Translations under genes and position numbers: made by a program
Part shown: piece by piece, positions 26,325 through 35,199 of the stretch
How positions within the stretch are numbered: position 1 is the stretch's first letter
Layout of the letters: each line of letters begins with the position of its first letter
Notes under the pieces: model-generated
What the model was told of the DNA's origin: nothing
What the model saw: only the letters and a program-made list of their open reading frames with translations
Database searches by the model: none
Source: Xanthobacteraceae bacterium
GTDB lineage: Bacteria > Pseudomonadota > Alphaproteobacteria > Rhizobiales > Xanthobacteraceae
Direction of reading: 5' to 3'
DNA: 62,153 nt
Assembly: GCA_031291445.1 (NCBI GenBank)
Contig: JARLJA010000148.1
Coordinates: forward strand, 1-62,153

Positions 26325-27581
26325 ATGAAAGCCATCATCGTCGGAGGCGGCATCGGCGGCCTCACCACGGCGCTCATGCTGCGCGCGCGCGGCCTGGAGT
26401 GCGAGATCTTCGAACAGTCCGACACCATTCGCGAGCTCGGCGTCGGCATCAACACGCTGCCCCACGCGATCCGCGAGCTCACCGGGATCGGTCTGCTCGA
26501 TCGCCTCGACAAGGTCGCGATCCGCACCGACCAGCTGTTCTACCTGACCCGCCACGGCCAGCAGGTCTGGCACGAGAAGCGCGGCCTCGACGCCGGCTAC
26601 GACGTGCCGCAGTTCTCGATCCACCGCGGCCGGATGCAGAGCGTGATTCTCGAGGCGGTGATCGATCGCCTCGGCGCCGAGGTGATCCACACCGGCTGCC
26701 GGCTCGGTGCCTTCAGCCAGGACGAGGGCGGAGTCACCGCCCATTTCTTCGATCGGTCCGGCGCCCATGTGCACACCGCGCGCGGCGACATCCTGATCGG
26801 CGCCGACGGCATTCATTCCAAGGTGCGGCAGACGCTGTTTCCGGACGAGGGAGCGCCAGTCTGGAACGGGCTGATGCTGTGGCGCGGCGCCACCGACTGG
26901 CCGGCCTTCCTGACCGGAAATTCGATGATCGTGGCCGGCGGCCTCAACGCCAAGGCGGTGGTCTATCCGATCGCCGAGGGCTCGAGCCCCTCGAATCGGC
27001 TGACCAACTGGGCGGTGCTGGTCAAGATCGGCGACGCCGCGACGCCGCCGCCGCGCCGCGAGGACTGGTCGCGGCCCGGCAAGCGCGACGAGCTGATGCC
27101 CCACGTCAACGGCTTCTTCATCCCCCAGGTCAACCTCGGCGCGCTGATCACCGCGACGCCCGAGTTCTGGGAATATCCCTGCTGCGACCGCGATCCGCTG
27201 CCGTACTGGTCGAGCGGCCGCGTCACCCTGCTGGGCGACGCTGCGCATCCGATGTATCCGGTCGGCTCCAATGGCGCCTCGCAGGCGATTCTCGACGCCC
27301 GCTGCCTCGCCGACGCGCTGGCGCGCGCCGAGCACCCGCGCCAGGGGCTCGCTGCCTACGAGCGCCAGCGACTGCCGATGACCGCCGACATCGTCGCCTC
27401 GAACCGCCGCGGCGGCCCCGAAGGCGTGATCGACGCCGTCGAGCAGCTGGCGCCGCAGGGCTTCACCGACGTCGATGCAATTCTCAACTACGAGGCGCGC
27501 GAGGCGATCGTGCGCGGCTATGCCGCCAGGGCCGGCTTCGCCGCCCGCGTGGTGGCGCGGCCGGAGGCGGTGCGGGCCTGA
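26325..27581 (+). CDS. FAD-dependent aromatic monooxygenase (salicylate hydroxylase-like)
   Basis: A 418-residue class A flavoprotein hydroxylase. FAD Rossmann motif IIVGGGIGGLTTALML, DG motif LIGADGIHSKVRQ, and GD motif VTLLGDAAHPMYPVGSNG. These mark para-hydroxybenzoate hydroxylase-fold enzymes that hydroxylate activated rings using NAD(P)H. It is a single-domain enzyme and is not fused to an old-yellow-enzyme reductase domain as in 2-aminobenzoyl-CoA monooxygenase/reductase. It has its own promoter region with the perfect regulon palindrome and a strong terminator behind it. It is a likely ring-hydroxylation step of the regulon. Confidence 0.88.
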   Translation: MKAIIVGGGIGGLTTALMLRARGLECEIFEQSDTIRELGVGINTLPHAIRELTGIGLLDRLDKVAIRTDQLFYLTRHGQQVWHEKRGLDAGYDVPQFSIHRGRMQSVILEAVIDRLGAEVIHTGCRLGAFSQDEGGVTAHFFDRSGAHVHTARGDILIGADGIHSKVRQTLFPDEGAPVWNGLMLWRGATDWPAFLTGNSMIVAGGLNAKAVVYPIAEGSSPSNRLTNWAVLVKIGDAATPPPRREDWSRPGKRDELMPHVNGFFIPQVNLGALITATPEFWEYPCCDRDPLPYWSSGRVTLLGDAAHPMYPVGSNGASQAILDARCLADALARAEHPRQGLAAYERQRLPMTADIVASNRRGGPEGVIDAVEQLAPQGFTDVDAILNYEAREAIVRGYAARAGFAARVVARPEAVRA

Positions 27582-27650
27582 GGCCGGCGGCGGACCGCCG
27601 CCGCGGCTCGGTGGCGGGCCGGTCCTGCAGATTCATTTGCACAAGACGGA

Positions 27651-27675
27651 AGCCCGGCGGTGAGCCGGGCTTTTC
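27651..27675 (+). terminator. Rho-independent terminator of the flavin monooxygenase gene
   Basis: AGCCCGGC and GCCGGGCT form an 8-bp stem with loop GGTGA, followed by TTTTCT on the plus strand, 70 bases after the monooxygenase stop. Confidence 0.8.
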
Positions 27676-27812
27676 TGCTTTTGGAGCGGCCTTGTCTGCC
27701 AACCTGGGAAGGCGTGTCCGTCGCCTCGGTCGCCGGTAACCGGAAACCGAGAAGCGGACCGCCGGCTTGCCGGGGCGGCGGTGCCGGTCTCATCAAGCGG
27801 CAGCCGAAGCCT

Positions 27813-27846
27813 CAAACAAAAAGCCCGGCACGAGGTGCCGGGCTTT
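27813..27846 (-). terminator. Rho-independent terminator of the outer-membrane protein gene
   Basis: On the minus strand AAAGCCCGGCAC and GTGCCGGGCTTT form a 12-bp stem with a 3-base loop, followed by TTGTTTG (T-rich). It lies 36 bases beyond the stop of the OMP gene. The sequence is symmetrical enough to work in both directions. Confidence 0.8.
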
Positions 27847-27882
27847 CCGTAAGGCAAGGAGACCTTGGATCGTTCGCAATGC

Positions 27883-28596
27883 TCAGTAGCGGGCGACGAT
27901 CGGGCCGCCGAACTTGTAGTTCAGGCGGGCGGTGACGGTGTCGAGGCCGTTCTGGCTGACGCGCTCGCCGGTGGTGGCAGCGGCCGGGCCAACGGCGTCG
28001 GTCACAGCGCCGAGGAAGTAGTGGTTGTATTCCACACCGATCGTCCAGTTCGGGGTCAGGCCGTATTCGATGCCGGCACCGAGCAGGGCGCCCCAACGGG
28101 CTTCGTACAGCGAAGTCGCGGTGACGGCTTCCGAGACGGTGTTGCTGGTCCAGCCGCCGCCGCCCTTGGCGTACAGCAGGACGTTGTTGACGGCGTAGCC
28201 GGCGGTCGCCGCGATGGTGAACAGGCCGTTGGTCTTGGTGGTCCAGACGGTGCCCGGATTGAAGCCGGCCGACGTGTTGGAACCCTTGATGCCGGCCCAA
28301 TCACCGGTCAGGTCGAAGCCCCACACCAGCCAGCTGGCCTGGGTGCGCCAGCCAACCTGGCCACCGGCGATGGCACCGCTGCCGGTGTTGGAACCATCGG
28401 TAATGCCGGACAGGGCGTCCGAGTACGCATTGTTGACCCAGCCGCCGCCGCCGTTGGCACCGACGTAGAAGCCGCTCCAGTCATACCCCAGCGGCGCGAC
28501 CGGCGCCTTGGTGTAAGGACGGGCCGCCAGATCGGCCGCCGATGCGCTGACCGCGCTGAGCGCGAGGGCGGAAACCGCCAGAACAAGCTTCTTCAC
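27883..28596 (-). CDS. Small outer-membrane beta-barrel protein (Omp25/RopB type)
   Basis: A 237-residue outer-membrane protein. The GTG at 28596 has AAGGAG eight bases upstream and begins a classical signal peptide (KKLVLAVSALALSAVSASA); upstream residues in the open frame are unlike a protein. The mature start ADLAARPYTKAP and YDWSGFYVGANGGGGW are hallmarks of the rhizobial Omp25/RopB beta-barrel family of eight strands; the C-terminus LNYKFGGPIVARY closes the barrel. It is abundant in rhizobia and relatives, with a role in envelope stability. Monocistronic with a strong terminator. Confidence 0.9.
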   Translation of the reverse strand: MKKLVLAVSALALSAVSASAADLAARPYTKAPVAPLGYDWSGFYVGANGGGGWVNNAYSDALSGITDGSNTGSGAIAGGQVGWRTQASWLVWGFDLTGDWAGIKGSNTSAGFNPGTVWTTKTNGLFTIAATAGYAVNNVLLYAKGGGGWTSNTVSEAVTATSLYEARWGALLGAGIEYGLTPNWTIGVEYNHYFLGAVTDAVGPAAATTGERVSQNGLDTVTARLNYKFGGPIVARY

Positions 28597-28775
28597 TGTA
28601 GATCTCCTTGGATGGTGAGAGTGCCGACATGAACACTGCTCTTGAGATGGTTGCACCCTAGCCCGAGTCGACGGCCTCGGCTGTAGCAGCTCTGCAACAC
28701 TCTTCGGCAATCTTTACCCTAAAAAGCCTGCAAAACGGCCAATTTGCTACCGGTTTTGCTGACCGTGAGCCCGTT

Positions 28776-28797
28776 CAGGGGGCTATTTGGCCCCCTG
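28776..28797 (-). terminator. Hairpin after the ABC-cupin operon
   Basis: CAGGGGGC and GCCCCCTG form an 8-bp GC-rich stem with a 6-base loop, starting 13 bases after the cupin stop on the minus strand. There is no clear T-run, so termination strength is uncertain. Confidence 0.4.
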
Positions 28798-28809
28798 CGC
28801 CTTCCGGGA

Positions 28810-29265
28810 CTAGCCGGGAGGGGGGAGGAAGTGGATGTTGTGCTCGGCCGCCAGGGCGACCACGGCGTCGGGGGTCTGCTCCCGCATGTTGTGGATGCCC
28901 CAGAACAGGTCGTAAAGCCGCCGGGTCGGGCTCACCCAGAACATGGTCTTGGCCAGCTGCTGGGACTTGTTGAAGATTCCGTGCGGCTTGCCCATCGGCA
29001 GGCGGACCAGGTCGCCGGCGGTGGCGTATTCGTCGGCGCCGTCGAGGAAGAAATCGAGCCGGCCCTCCAGAATGTAGAGGTACTCGTCCTGGTCGGGGTG
29101 GATATGGGGCGGCACGAAGGTGCCCGGCGGGAACGTGGCGTGCCACGAGAACGAGTGCTCGGTGCGCGATTTTGGCACATAGGTCTGGCCCAGAATGTTC
29201 CAGCTGATGCCCTGGAGGCCGTCATTGGCCCGGGTAATGCCGGCGGTTTCGATCGGTGCTGTCAT
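28810..29265 (-). CDS. Cupin-domain protein B, last gene of the ABC transporter operon
   Basis: A 151-residue single cupin. Metal-ligand motifs PPHIHPDQDEYLYILEG and KPHGIFNKSQ. It shares its plan and many residues with the cupin at 21794-22243 (NILGQ, AGDLVRLP, FWVSPTRRL), so the two are paralogues. It starts 28 bases after the LivF-type gene and is probably the last member of the transporter operon, which ties it to the transported substrate. The function may be enzymatic (a metal-dependent oxygenase or lyase) or sensing. Confidence 0.83.
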   Translation of the reverse strand: MTAPIETAGITRANDGLQGISWNILGQTYVPKSRTEHSFSWHATFPPGTFVPPHIHPDQDEYLYILEGRLDFFLDGADEYATAGDLVRLPMGKPHGIFNKSQQLAKTMFWVSPTRRLYDLFWGIHNMREQTPDAVVALAAEHNIHFLPPPG

Positions 29266-29293
29266 GATGCGGTCCTCTCCTCTGATGATGGAT

Positions 29294-29992
29294 CTAAACG
29301 TGCAAAAAGCGGTCCTTGATGCCGGGATCGTGCTTCAGCTCGGGGCTGGTGCCGCTCCAGACCACGCGGCCTTTTTCGATGACGACGTGGCGATCGGCGA
29401 AAGTCGCCAGCGCGTCGACGTTCTTGTCGATCACCAGGATCGCGTGGCCCTCGGCCTTGAGGCTCTTCAGGCAGTTCCAGATCTCGACGCGGATCAGCGG
29501 CGCGAGGCCCTCGGTGGCTTCGTCGAGGATCAGGAGCTGCGGGTTGGTCATCAGCGCCCGGCCGATCGCCAGCATCTGCTGTTCGCCCCCGGACAACTGG
29601 GTGCCGAGGTTGCGGCGGCGCTCGCCGAGCCGCGGAAACAGCTGGTAGATCTTGGGCAGGCTCCAGCGCGCGGGCGCCTGGCGCGCCGCCGCCGTCGCCA
29701 CCAGGTTCTCCTCGACCGTGAGCGTGGGGAAGATCTGGCGCCCTTCCGGCACGAGGCCGATGCCGCATTGCGCGATCCGGTAGGGCGGCAGGCCCGCGAG
29801 CGCCGTCGCGCCGAAGCTGAGACTGCCGCCGGCCGGCCGCAGCAGGCCCATGATCGCCTTGACCGTGGTGGTCTTGCCCATGCCGTTGCGGCCGAGCAGG
29901 GTGACCACCTCGCCGGCGCCGACCTCGAGCGAGACGTCGAACAGCACCCGCGCCGCGCCGTAGGAGGCCTGCAGTTGCGACACCTTGAGCAT
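29294..29992 (-). CDS. ABC transporter ATP-binding protein, LivF type
   Basis: A 232-residue ATPase with Walker A GRNGMGKTT, signature LSGGEQQM and Walker B LLILDEATEGLAP. The short length and the ATEGLAP sequence are typical of LivF. Its start shares one base with the LivG-type stop (TGATG). Together with LivG, LivM, LivH and the binding protein it forms a complete hydrophobic-amino-acid-type importer; such systems also import aromatic acids in Rhodopseudomonas-like bacteria. Confidence 0.92.
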   Translation of the reverse strand: MLKVSQLQASYGAARVLFDVSLEVGAGEVVTLLGRNGMGKTTTVKAIMGLLRPAGGSLSFGATALAGLPPYRIAQCGIGLVPEGRQIFPTLTVEENLVATAAARQAPARWSLPKIYQLFPRLGERRRNLGTQLSGGEQQMLAIGRALMTNPQLLILDEATEGLAPLIRVEIWNCLKSLKAEGHAILVIDKNVDALATFADRHVVIEKGRVVWSGTSPELKHDPGIKDRFLHV

Positions 29993-30771
29993 CAGGTCAT
30001 CGCCTCCGCGGCTTCGTCGCCGAGATAGGCGGATCGCACCTCCGGATCGCGGCGCACCTCGTCGGGCGTGCCGCTGGCGATGATGCGGCCGTAGACCAGC
30101 ACCGAGACGCGGTCGGCGAGCGCGAACACCGCCTCCATGTCGTGCTCGACCAGGATGATCGGAACCTCGCGCTTGAGCTCCTTCAGCGTCGCGATCACGC
30201 GGCTCGATTCCTCGTGGCTGGTGCCGGCGAGCGGCTCGTCGAGCAGCAGCAGCTTCGGCGCGGCCGCCATCGCGATGGCGAGCTCGAGCTGGCGCTTCTC
30301 GCCGTGGGACAACAGCCCGGCGGTGAAGCCTGCGCGCGACGCGAGGCCGAAGCGCGCCAGCAGCGTCATCGCGACGTCGTTCAGCGCGGGCTCGGCGGCG
30401 GCGTCGCCGGTGAAGCGGAAGCTCGAGCCGCTGCGGGCCTGGACCGCCAGCGCGACGTTCTCCAGCGCGGAGAAGCCCGGCAGGATCGAGACGATCTGGA
30501 ACGAGCGGACCAGGCCGGCGCGGGCGCGGGCGTCCATCGGCAGCGCGGTGATGTCCTCGCCGTAGAACTCGATCCGCCCGGAATCCGATGCGGCGAGGCC
30601 GGAGATCTGGTGCACCAGCGTGGTCTTGCCGGCACCGTTGGGGCCGATGATGGCGTGCAACTCGCGCGGGCCGATCGCCAGCGAGACGCCGTCGGTGACG
30701 CGCAGCGCGCCGTAGCTCTTGCGCAGGTCGGTCAGCCTGAGCACCGGCGCCGTCAGCGCGTCCCCGGTCAT
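29992..30771 (-). CDS. ABC transporter ATP-binding protein, LivG type
   Basis: A 259-residue ATPase with Walker A GPNGAGKTT, signature LSHGEKRQLELA (His in place of the second Gly-rich residue, normal for LivG) and Walker B LLLLDEPLAG. It has the C-terminal helical extension typical of LivG. It overlaps the LivM-type gene by 4 bases and the LivF-type gene by 1 base, so the three are translationally coupled. Confidence 0.92.
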   Translation of the reverse strand: MTGDALTAPVLRLTDLRKSYGALRVTDGVSLAIGPRELHAIIGPNGAGKTTLVHQISGLAASDSGRIEFYGEDITALPMDARARAGLVRSFQIVSILPGFSALENVALAVQARSGSSFRFTGDAAAEPALNDVAMTLLARFGLASRAGFTAGLLSHGEKRQLELAIAMAAAPKLLLLDEPLAGTSHEESSRVIATLKELKREVPIILVEHDMEAVFALADRVSVLVYGRIIASGTPDEVRRDPEVRSAYLGDEAAEAMT

Positions 30772-31757
30772 CGCGTTCCCCGCAGGAGACTGGCGAGCCC
30801 GCCGCGGGCGAACAGCACCACGACGACCAGGATCGGTCCGAAGATCATGCCCCAGTATTCGGTGAGCCCGGACAGGAACTCGGCCAGCAGCGTGAACGCC
30901 GCGGCGCCGAGGATGGCACCGTGCAGCGTGCCGAGGCCGCCCAGCACGACCACGAAAATGAGGTCGCCGGAGCGCTGCCAGCCGACATAGGCCGGGCTGA
31001 CGAACTCGCTGGCGTTGGCCAGCAGCACGCCGGCCACGGCGCAGATCATGCCGGCGACGACATAGGCGGTGAGCTGGTAGCGATAGGGGGCGAAGCCGAT
31101 CGCCTGCATCCGCACCGGGTTGTCCTTGATGCCGCGCAGCACCCGGCCGAAGCGCGACGCCACGATGGCGCGGCAGGCGAGGTAGACGCCGAGCAGGGCG
31201 GCGAACGCGACGTAGTAGAGCGTCAGGTCGCTCCTCAGCACCGGCAGGCCGAACACGTGGCTGCGCGACAGGCTGAGGCCGTCGTCGCCGCCATAGGCGG
31301 CGAGCGAGGTGAACAGGAAATACAGCATCTGGCCGAAGGCCAGCGTGATCATGATGAAGTAGACGCCGTGGGTGCGCAGCGAGATCGCGCCGGTGGCGAG
31401 GGCGAACAGCGCCGCGACCGCGAGCGCCGCGCCCAACTGGATGAAGACGTCGTCGATGCCGTGGCTCGACAGGATGCCGACGGCGTAGGCGCCGATGCCG
31501 AGGAAGGCGGCGTGGCCGAAGCTGATCATGGCGCCGCAGCCGATCAGGAGGTCGAGCGACATCGCCGCGAGCCCATAGATCATGGTGCGGGTCATCAGCG
31601 CCAGGATGTAGCCCGAGGCGCCGAAATGGGCCGCCGCCGGCATCAGCGCCAGCACCGCGAAGATCGCGACCGGCAGCGCGGCCTGCCGCAGCCGCGAGGC
31701 CCGCGGCCGCGGCGCCACGGCGAGGTTGCGATCGGCGATCTCGTTCACGGCGCGCAC
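30768..31757 (-). CDS. ABC transporter permease, LivM type
   Basis: A 329-residue inner-membrane permease with about nine or ten membrane segments. Family features: GLAAMSLDLLIGCGAMISFGHAA and GLGTLHGAILGAAAF. It starts at a GTG (31757), one base after the LivH-type stop on the same strand. It pairs with the LivH-type permease to form the translocation pore. Confidence 0.92.
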   Translation of the reverse strand: MRAVNEIADRNLAVAPRPRASRLRQAALPVAIFAVLALMPAAAHFGASGYILALMTRTMIYGLAAMSLDLLIGCGAMISFGHAAFLGIGAYAVGILSSHGIDDVFIQLGAALAVAALFALATGAISLRTHGVYFIMITLAFGQMLYFLFTSLAAYGGDDGLSLSRSHVFGLPVLRSDLTLYYVAFAALLGVYLACRAIVASRFGRVLRGIKDNPVRMQAIGFAPYRYQLTAYVVAGMICAVAGVLLANASEFVSPAYVGWQRSGDLIFVVVLGGLGTLHGAILGAAAFTLLAEFLSGLTEYWGMIFGPILVVVVLFARGGLASLLRGTR

Positions 31758-31758
31758 C

Positions 31759-32679
31759 TCACCGCCGCACCGGGAACAGCCCGGTGGGTCGGAAGAACAG
31801 CACCGCCGCCATCAGGATGTAGATCAGCATCGGCGCCAGCGCCCGCCCGGTCTGGCTGGCCGCCGCCGGATCGAGTACCGCGCGCAGCAGGGTGGGGGCG
31901 AAGAACCGGCCCAGCGTGTCGGTCAGCCCGATCAGCACCGCGGCGATGAAGGCGCCGCGGATCGAGCCGATGCCGCCGATCACGATGACGACGAAGGCGA
32001 GGATCAGGACGTTGTCGCCCATGCCCGGTTCGACCGAGAGGATCGGCGCCACCATGGCGCCGGCGAACCCCGCCAGCATGGCGCCGACGCCGAACACGAT
32101 CGTGAACAGCAGGCGGATGTTGACGCCGAGCGCCGACACCATCGGCGCGTTGCTGGCGCCGGCGCGCACCAGCATGCCGAGCCGGGTGTGATTGACGGTG
32201 ACGTAGAGCAACAGCCCGACCAGCAGTCCGGCGCCGATCATCACCAGGCGATAGACCGGGTAGAGCAGCCCCGGCGCCAGCGTCACCGCGCCGGCCAGCG
32301 CCTGCGGCACCGGCACGCTGAGCGGCGCGGCGCCGAAGGCGAGCTTCACCGCCTGGTTGAGGAAGATGATGACGCCGAAGGTGGCCAGCACGTGGGCGAG
32401 GTGGTCGCGGGCGTAGAGGTGGCGGAACACCAGCATCTCGAGGATCAGCCCGATCAAGAGCGCTGACGGCAGCGCCAGCACCAGGCCGAGCCAGAAGCTG
32501 CCGGTCAGCGCCGTGAACGCCGCCATCAGATAGGCGCCGACCATGTACTGCACGCCGTGGGCGAGGTTGATGAAGTCCATCACCCCGAACACGATCGTCA
32601 GCCCGGCGGCGATCAGGAACAGGATCAGCCCGAACTGCACGCCGTTGAGAATCTGCACCAGGGCGAGGGTCAGGGTCAT
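31759..32679 (-). CDS. ABC transporter permease, LivH type
   Basis: A 306-residue permease with about eight membrane segments. Family features: LNGVQFGLILFLIAAGLTI, GVMDFINLAHGVQYM and GGIGSIRGAFIAAVLIG. It is preceded by the binding-protein gene with a 176-base gap containing a palindromic repeat, which may reduce downstream expression relative to the binding protein, as is common in such operons. Confidence 0.92.
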   Translation of the reverse strand: MTLTLALVQILNGVQFGLILFLIAAGLTIVFGVMDFINLAHGVQYMVGAYLMAAFTALTGSFWLGLVLALPSALLIGLILEMLVFRHLYARDHLAHVLATFGVIIFLNQAVKLAFGAAPLSVPVPQALAGAVTLAPGLLYPVYRLVMIGAGLLVGLLLYVTVNHTRLGMLVRAGASNAPMVSALGVNIRLLFTIVFGVGAMLAGFAGAMVAPILSVEPGMGDNVLILAFVVIVIGGIGSIRGAFIAAVLIGLTDTLGRFFAPTLLRAVLDPAAASQTGRALAPMLIYILMAAVLFFRPTGLFPVRR

Positions 32680-32723
32680 GCCGCGTATTCACTGGTAAGC
32701 GAAGGCGCTTCAACAGCCACTGT

Positions 32724-32814
32724 CGTCATCACCGGGCTTGTCCCGGTGATCCACGTCTTTACCGCCATCGCAAGGAAGCAAGTCGTGGATGGCCGGGACG
32801 AGCCCGGCCATGAC
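32724..32814. repeat. Palindromic intergenic repeat inside the ABC operon
   Basis: Left hairpin TCACCGGGCTTGTCCCGGTGA, right hairpin GGCCGGGACGAGCCCGGCC, bounded by CGTCA and TGAC. It sits between the binding-protein gene and the permease genes, where a hairpin can stabilise the upstream message and lower read-through. Confidence 0.75.
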
Positions 32815-32855
32815 TCAGCAATTTGATGTGCGCTTTGCCCATTCACAGCCGCCGG

Positions 32856-34085
32856 TCAATTGCCCGCCGGGCAGTACTGCGCGAACTGGTCGCCGAAATT
32901 CGAGAACACCTTTTGCGCGATCTCGGTCTGATACTTGCCGTCGGGGCGCTTGGCCACCTTGACCAGGTAGAAATCCTGGATCGGGTAGTTGTTGGTGTTG
33001 AACTTGAACGGGCCGCGCAGCGAGGTGAAGTCCGCCTTCTTCAGCGCCGCCTTGACGGCTTCCTTGTTGCTCAGGTCCCCCTTGGTCGCCCGCACCGCGC
33101 TGTCGATCAGCATCCCGGCGTCATAGGCCTGGAAGGCGTAGGTGCCGGGCACCTTGCCGCCGTAGTCCGCCTCGTATTCGGTGACGAACTTCTTGTTCTG
33201 CGGCAGGTCGAGGTTGGGCGCCCAGTTGGCGCCGCCGAACAGGCCGACCGCGGCGTCCTGCTGCGCCGGCAGGGTGGATTCGTCCACCGTGAATGCCGAC
33301 AGGAACGGAATGCGGTCGGCGAGGCCGGCCTGCTTGTACTGCTTCACCAGGTTCACGCCCATGCCGCCCGGCATGAAGGTGAAGACGGCGTCGGGATTCT
33401 GCTGGGCGATCAACGACAGCTCGGCCTGGAAATCGAGCGTGTTGAGCGGCACATACGATTCCTCGGTCACTTCGCCCTTGTAGTCGATCTTGAAGCCGGC
33501 GGCGGCGTCCTTGCCGGCCTGGTAGTTGGGCACCAGGATGAAGACGCGCTTGTAGCCGCGCTCCTGCGCGACCTTGCCGAGCACCTGGTGGACCTGGTCG
33601 TTCTGGTAGGAGGTGACGAAGAAGTACGGGCTGCAGTTCTTGCCGGCGAGGCTCGATGGCCCGGCATTGGGGCTGATCAGGAAGGTCTGGGACTCGACGA
33701 TCGGCTTCTCGATGGCGAGCAGGATGTTGGAGAAGATCGGTCCGACCACGAAGTCGACCTTGTCGCGCTCGAGCAGGCCCTTGACCTTGGTCACCGCGAC
33801 GTCCGGCTTCAGTTCGTCGTCGATGACGATCACCTCGACCTCGCGTCCGGCCATCTTGCCGCCGAGGTCCTTGACCGCGAGGTTGAAGCCGTCGCGCGCC
33901 TGCTGGCCGAGGGTCGCGGCGGGGCCCGACAGGGAAAGCACGAGGCCGATCTTGACCTTCTCCTGCGCCGCGGCGGGCGCCGCGAGGCCCGCCAGCGCGA
34001 GGCCGGCCAGTGCGAGACCGGCCAGCGCCCGGCGTCGGGCGCGCGAAAGACCGCTCAGGGCCGTGGCTCCGGGGATCCGCTTCAT
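32856..34085 (-). CDS. ABC transporter periplasmic binding protein (Liv/aromatic-acid type)
   Basis: A 409-residue exported binding protein. The signal region has an Arg-rich start and a threefold LAGLA repeat before PAAAQEK (cleavage near residue 40). The mature start KVKIGLVLSLSGPAATLGQQ is typical of type I periplasmic binding proteins (Peripla_BP_6). ABC transporter operons of this type with MarR regulators import aromatic acids or hydrophobic amino acids. It is the first gene of the minus-strand operon; a regulon palindrome lies 177 bases upstream, in the gap shared with the MarR gene. Confidence 0.92.
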   Translation of the reverse strand: MKRIPGATALSGLSRARRRALAGLALAGLALAGLAAPAAAQEKVKIGLVLSLSGPAATLGQQARDGFNLAVKDLGGKMAGREVEVIVIDDELKPDVAVTKVKGLLERDKVDFVVGPIFSNILLAIEKPIVESQTFLISPNAGPSSLAGKNCSPYFFVTSYQNDQVHQVLGKVAQERGYKRVFILVPNYQAGKDAAAGFKIDYKGEVTEESYVPLNTLDFQAELSLIAQQNPDAVFTFMPGGMGVNLVKQYKQAGLADRIPFLSAFTVDESTLPAQQDAAVGLFGGANWAPNLDLPQNKKFVTEYEADYGGKVPGTYAFQAYDAGMLIDSAVRATKGDLSNKEAVKAALKKADFTSLRGPFKFNTNNYPIQDFYLVKVAKRPDGKYQTEIAQKVFSNFGDQFAQYCPAGN

Positions 34086-34261
34086 GGTCTCTCTCTCCTG
34101 TCCCTCTTGTGGGGGATCGCGTGTGGCAGTGGGTCGTCCGGGGACTGCAAGTGGTTGTCACTTCCAGCCTAAGCATGATCGGCGCAAGGGGAAAGCGGTT
34201 TTGCGCGCCGCCTCGAACCAATGCCTGCCAACGGGCGAGCGCAGGCGATTTCCGCCAATTG

Positions 34262-34275
34262 TTTGAACCTTAAAG
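34262..34275. promoter_or_regulatory. Regulon palindrome site 4 (ABC transporter promoter)
   Basis: TTTGAACCTTAAAG, an imperfect copy of the palindrome, on the transporter side of the divergent MarR/ABC region. One of two copies in this 363-base gap. Confidence 0.45.
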
Positions 34276-34364
34276 GAATTTGCCCCGCGCGGCAAGTGCG
34301 CTTCCCCAGCGCCCGGCCGCTGGGCACGGTGCCTGTTTTTTGACTTTGGCGCGTTTCCCAATTA

Positions 34365-34378
34365 TTTCAGGTTGAAAA
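34365..34378. promoter_or_regulatory. Regulon palindrome site 5 (MarR promoter)
   Basis: TTTCAGGTTGAAAA lies 70 bases before the MarR ATG and about 90 bases from site 4. Location next to the regulator gene suggests autoregulation. Confidence 0.5.
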
Positions 34379-34448
34379 TGATGCGTCGCGCCGCGCCATG
34401 CGACCCACGAGTGCGCTCCCGCGAGCTGCCGATGCGGAAGCCCAAGCG

Positions 34449-34973
34449 ATGTCCATGACCTTCGATTCCGAGACCAAGGCCAACGAGACCCCCGAGGATC
34501 ACGGCGACGAACTGCGGCTGTGGCTCAGGCTTCTCACCTGCACCACGCTGATCGAGGGCGAAGTGCGCAGCCGCCTGCGCGAGCGCTTCGACGTCACGCT
34601 GCCGCGCTTCGACCTGATGGCCCAGCTCGACAAGGCGCCCGACGGCATGACGCTGTCGGACGTGTCGAAGCGGATGATGGTGTCGAACGGCAACGTCACC
34701 GGCCTGGTCGAGCGGCTGGTGGAATCGGGGCATATCGACCGCCGCACCTCGGAGACCGACCGCCGGGTCCAGGTGATCCGGCTGACCCGGCTCGGCCGCG
34801 CCGTGTTCCGCAAGATGGCGGCGGAGCACGAGACCTGGATCGCCGGCATGTTCGCCGACCTCACCGAAAAGGACGTGCGCGACCTGATGCGGCTCCTGGC
34901 CAAGACCAAGGCCTCGACCACCCGGGCGGCGGCACAGCGGCTGGCCGACAAGGCGGCGCTGCCGCAGGGGTGA
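34449..34973 (+). CDS. MarR-family transcriptional regulator, likely master of the catabolic regulon
   Basis: A 174-residue winged-helix repressor from the ATG at 34449 (an ATG at 34398 would add 17 residues but has a poor context). Dimerisation helices flank the DNA-binding part: LSDVSKRMMVSNGNVTG (helix-turn-helix), and ETDRRVQVIRLTRLG (wing with the conserved DxR). MarR proteins of this type usually bind an aromatic acid or its CoA thioester and leave the operator. It is divergent from the ABC importer operon and 422 bases before the acyl-CoA dehydrogenase/ligase operon, with palindromes at all three promoters. Confidence 0.88.
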   Translation: MSMTFDSETKANETPEDHGDELRLWLRLLTCTTLIEGEVRSRLRERFDVTLPRFDLMAQLDKAPDGMTLSDVSKRMMVSNGNVTGLVERLVESGHIDRRTSETDRRVQVIRLTRLGRAVFRKMAAEHETWIAGMFADLTEKDVRDLMRLLAKTKASTTRAAAQRLADKAALPQG

Positions 34974-35023
34974 GCGTTCCATCGCCGAGCCCGGCGCCGT
35001 CAGGTCCCCGGTGAAGCAACCAT

Positions 35024-35199
35024 CGTCATTCCGGGGCGCGCCGCGTTAGCGGCGCGAGCCCGGAATCCATAGCCACCGGGCATAATCTGGCGTGCTGAGA
35101 TCGCTCGCCATGCGTGGGCTCGTGTCCCGCTCGATGCCCATCCTTGACACCGGGGCTATGGTTTCCGGGCTCGGCGCTGCGCGCCGCCCCGGAATGACG
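35024..35199. repeat. Long palindromic intergenic element (CGTCATTCCGG ends)
   Basis: Outer ends CGTCATTCCGG and CCGGAATGACG are inverted; inner GC-rich hairpins include GCGCCGCGTTAGCGGCGC. Same family as 24160-24349. It lies between the MarR stop and the regulon palindrome at 35318. Confidence 0.75.

Noticed and set aside
26325-27581. Flavin monooxygenase as 2-aminobenzoyl-CoA monooxygenase/reductase
   Set aside because: That enzyme is a fusion about twice as long with an old-yellow-enzyme domain; this protein is single-domain and no such reductase is nearby.
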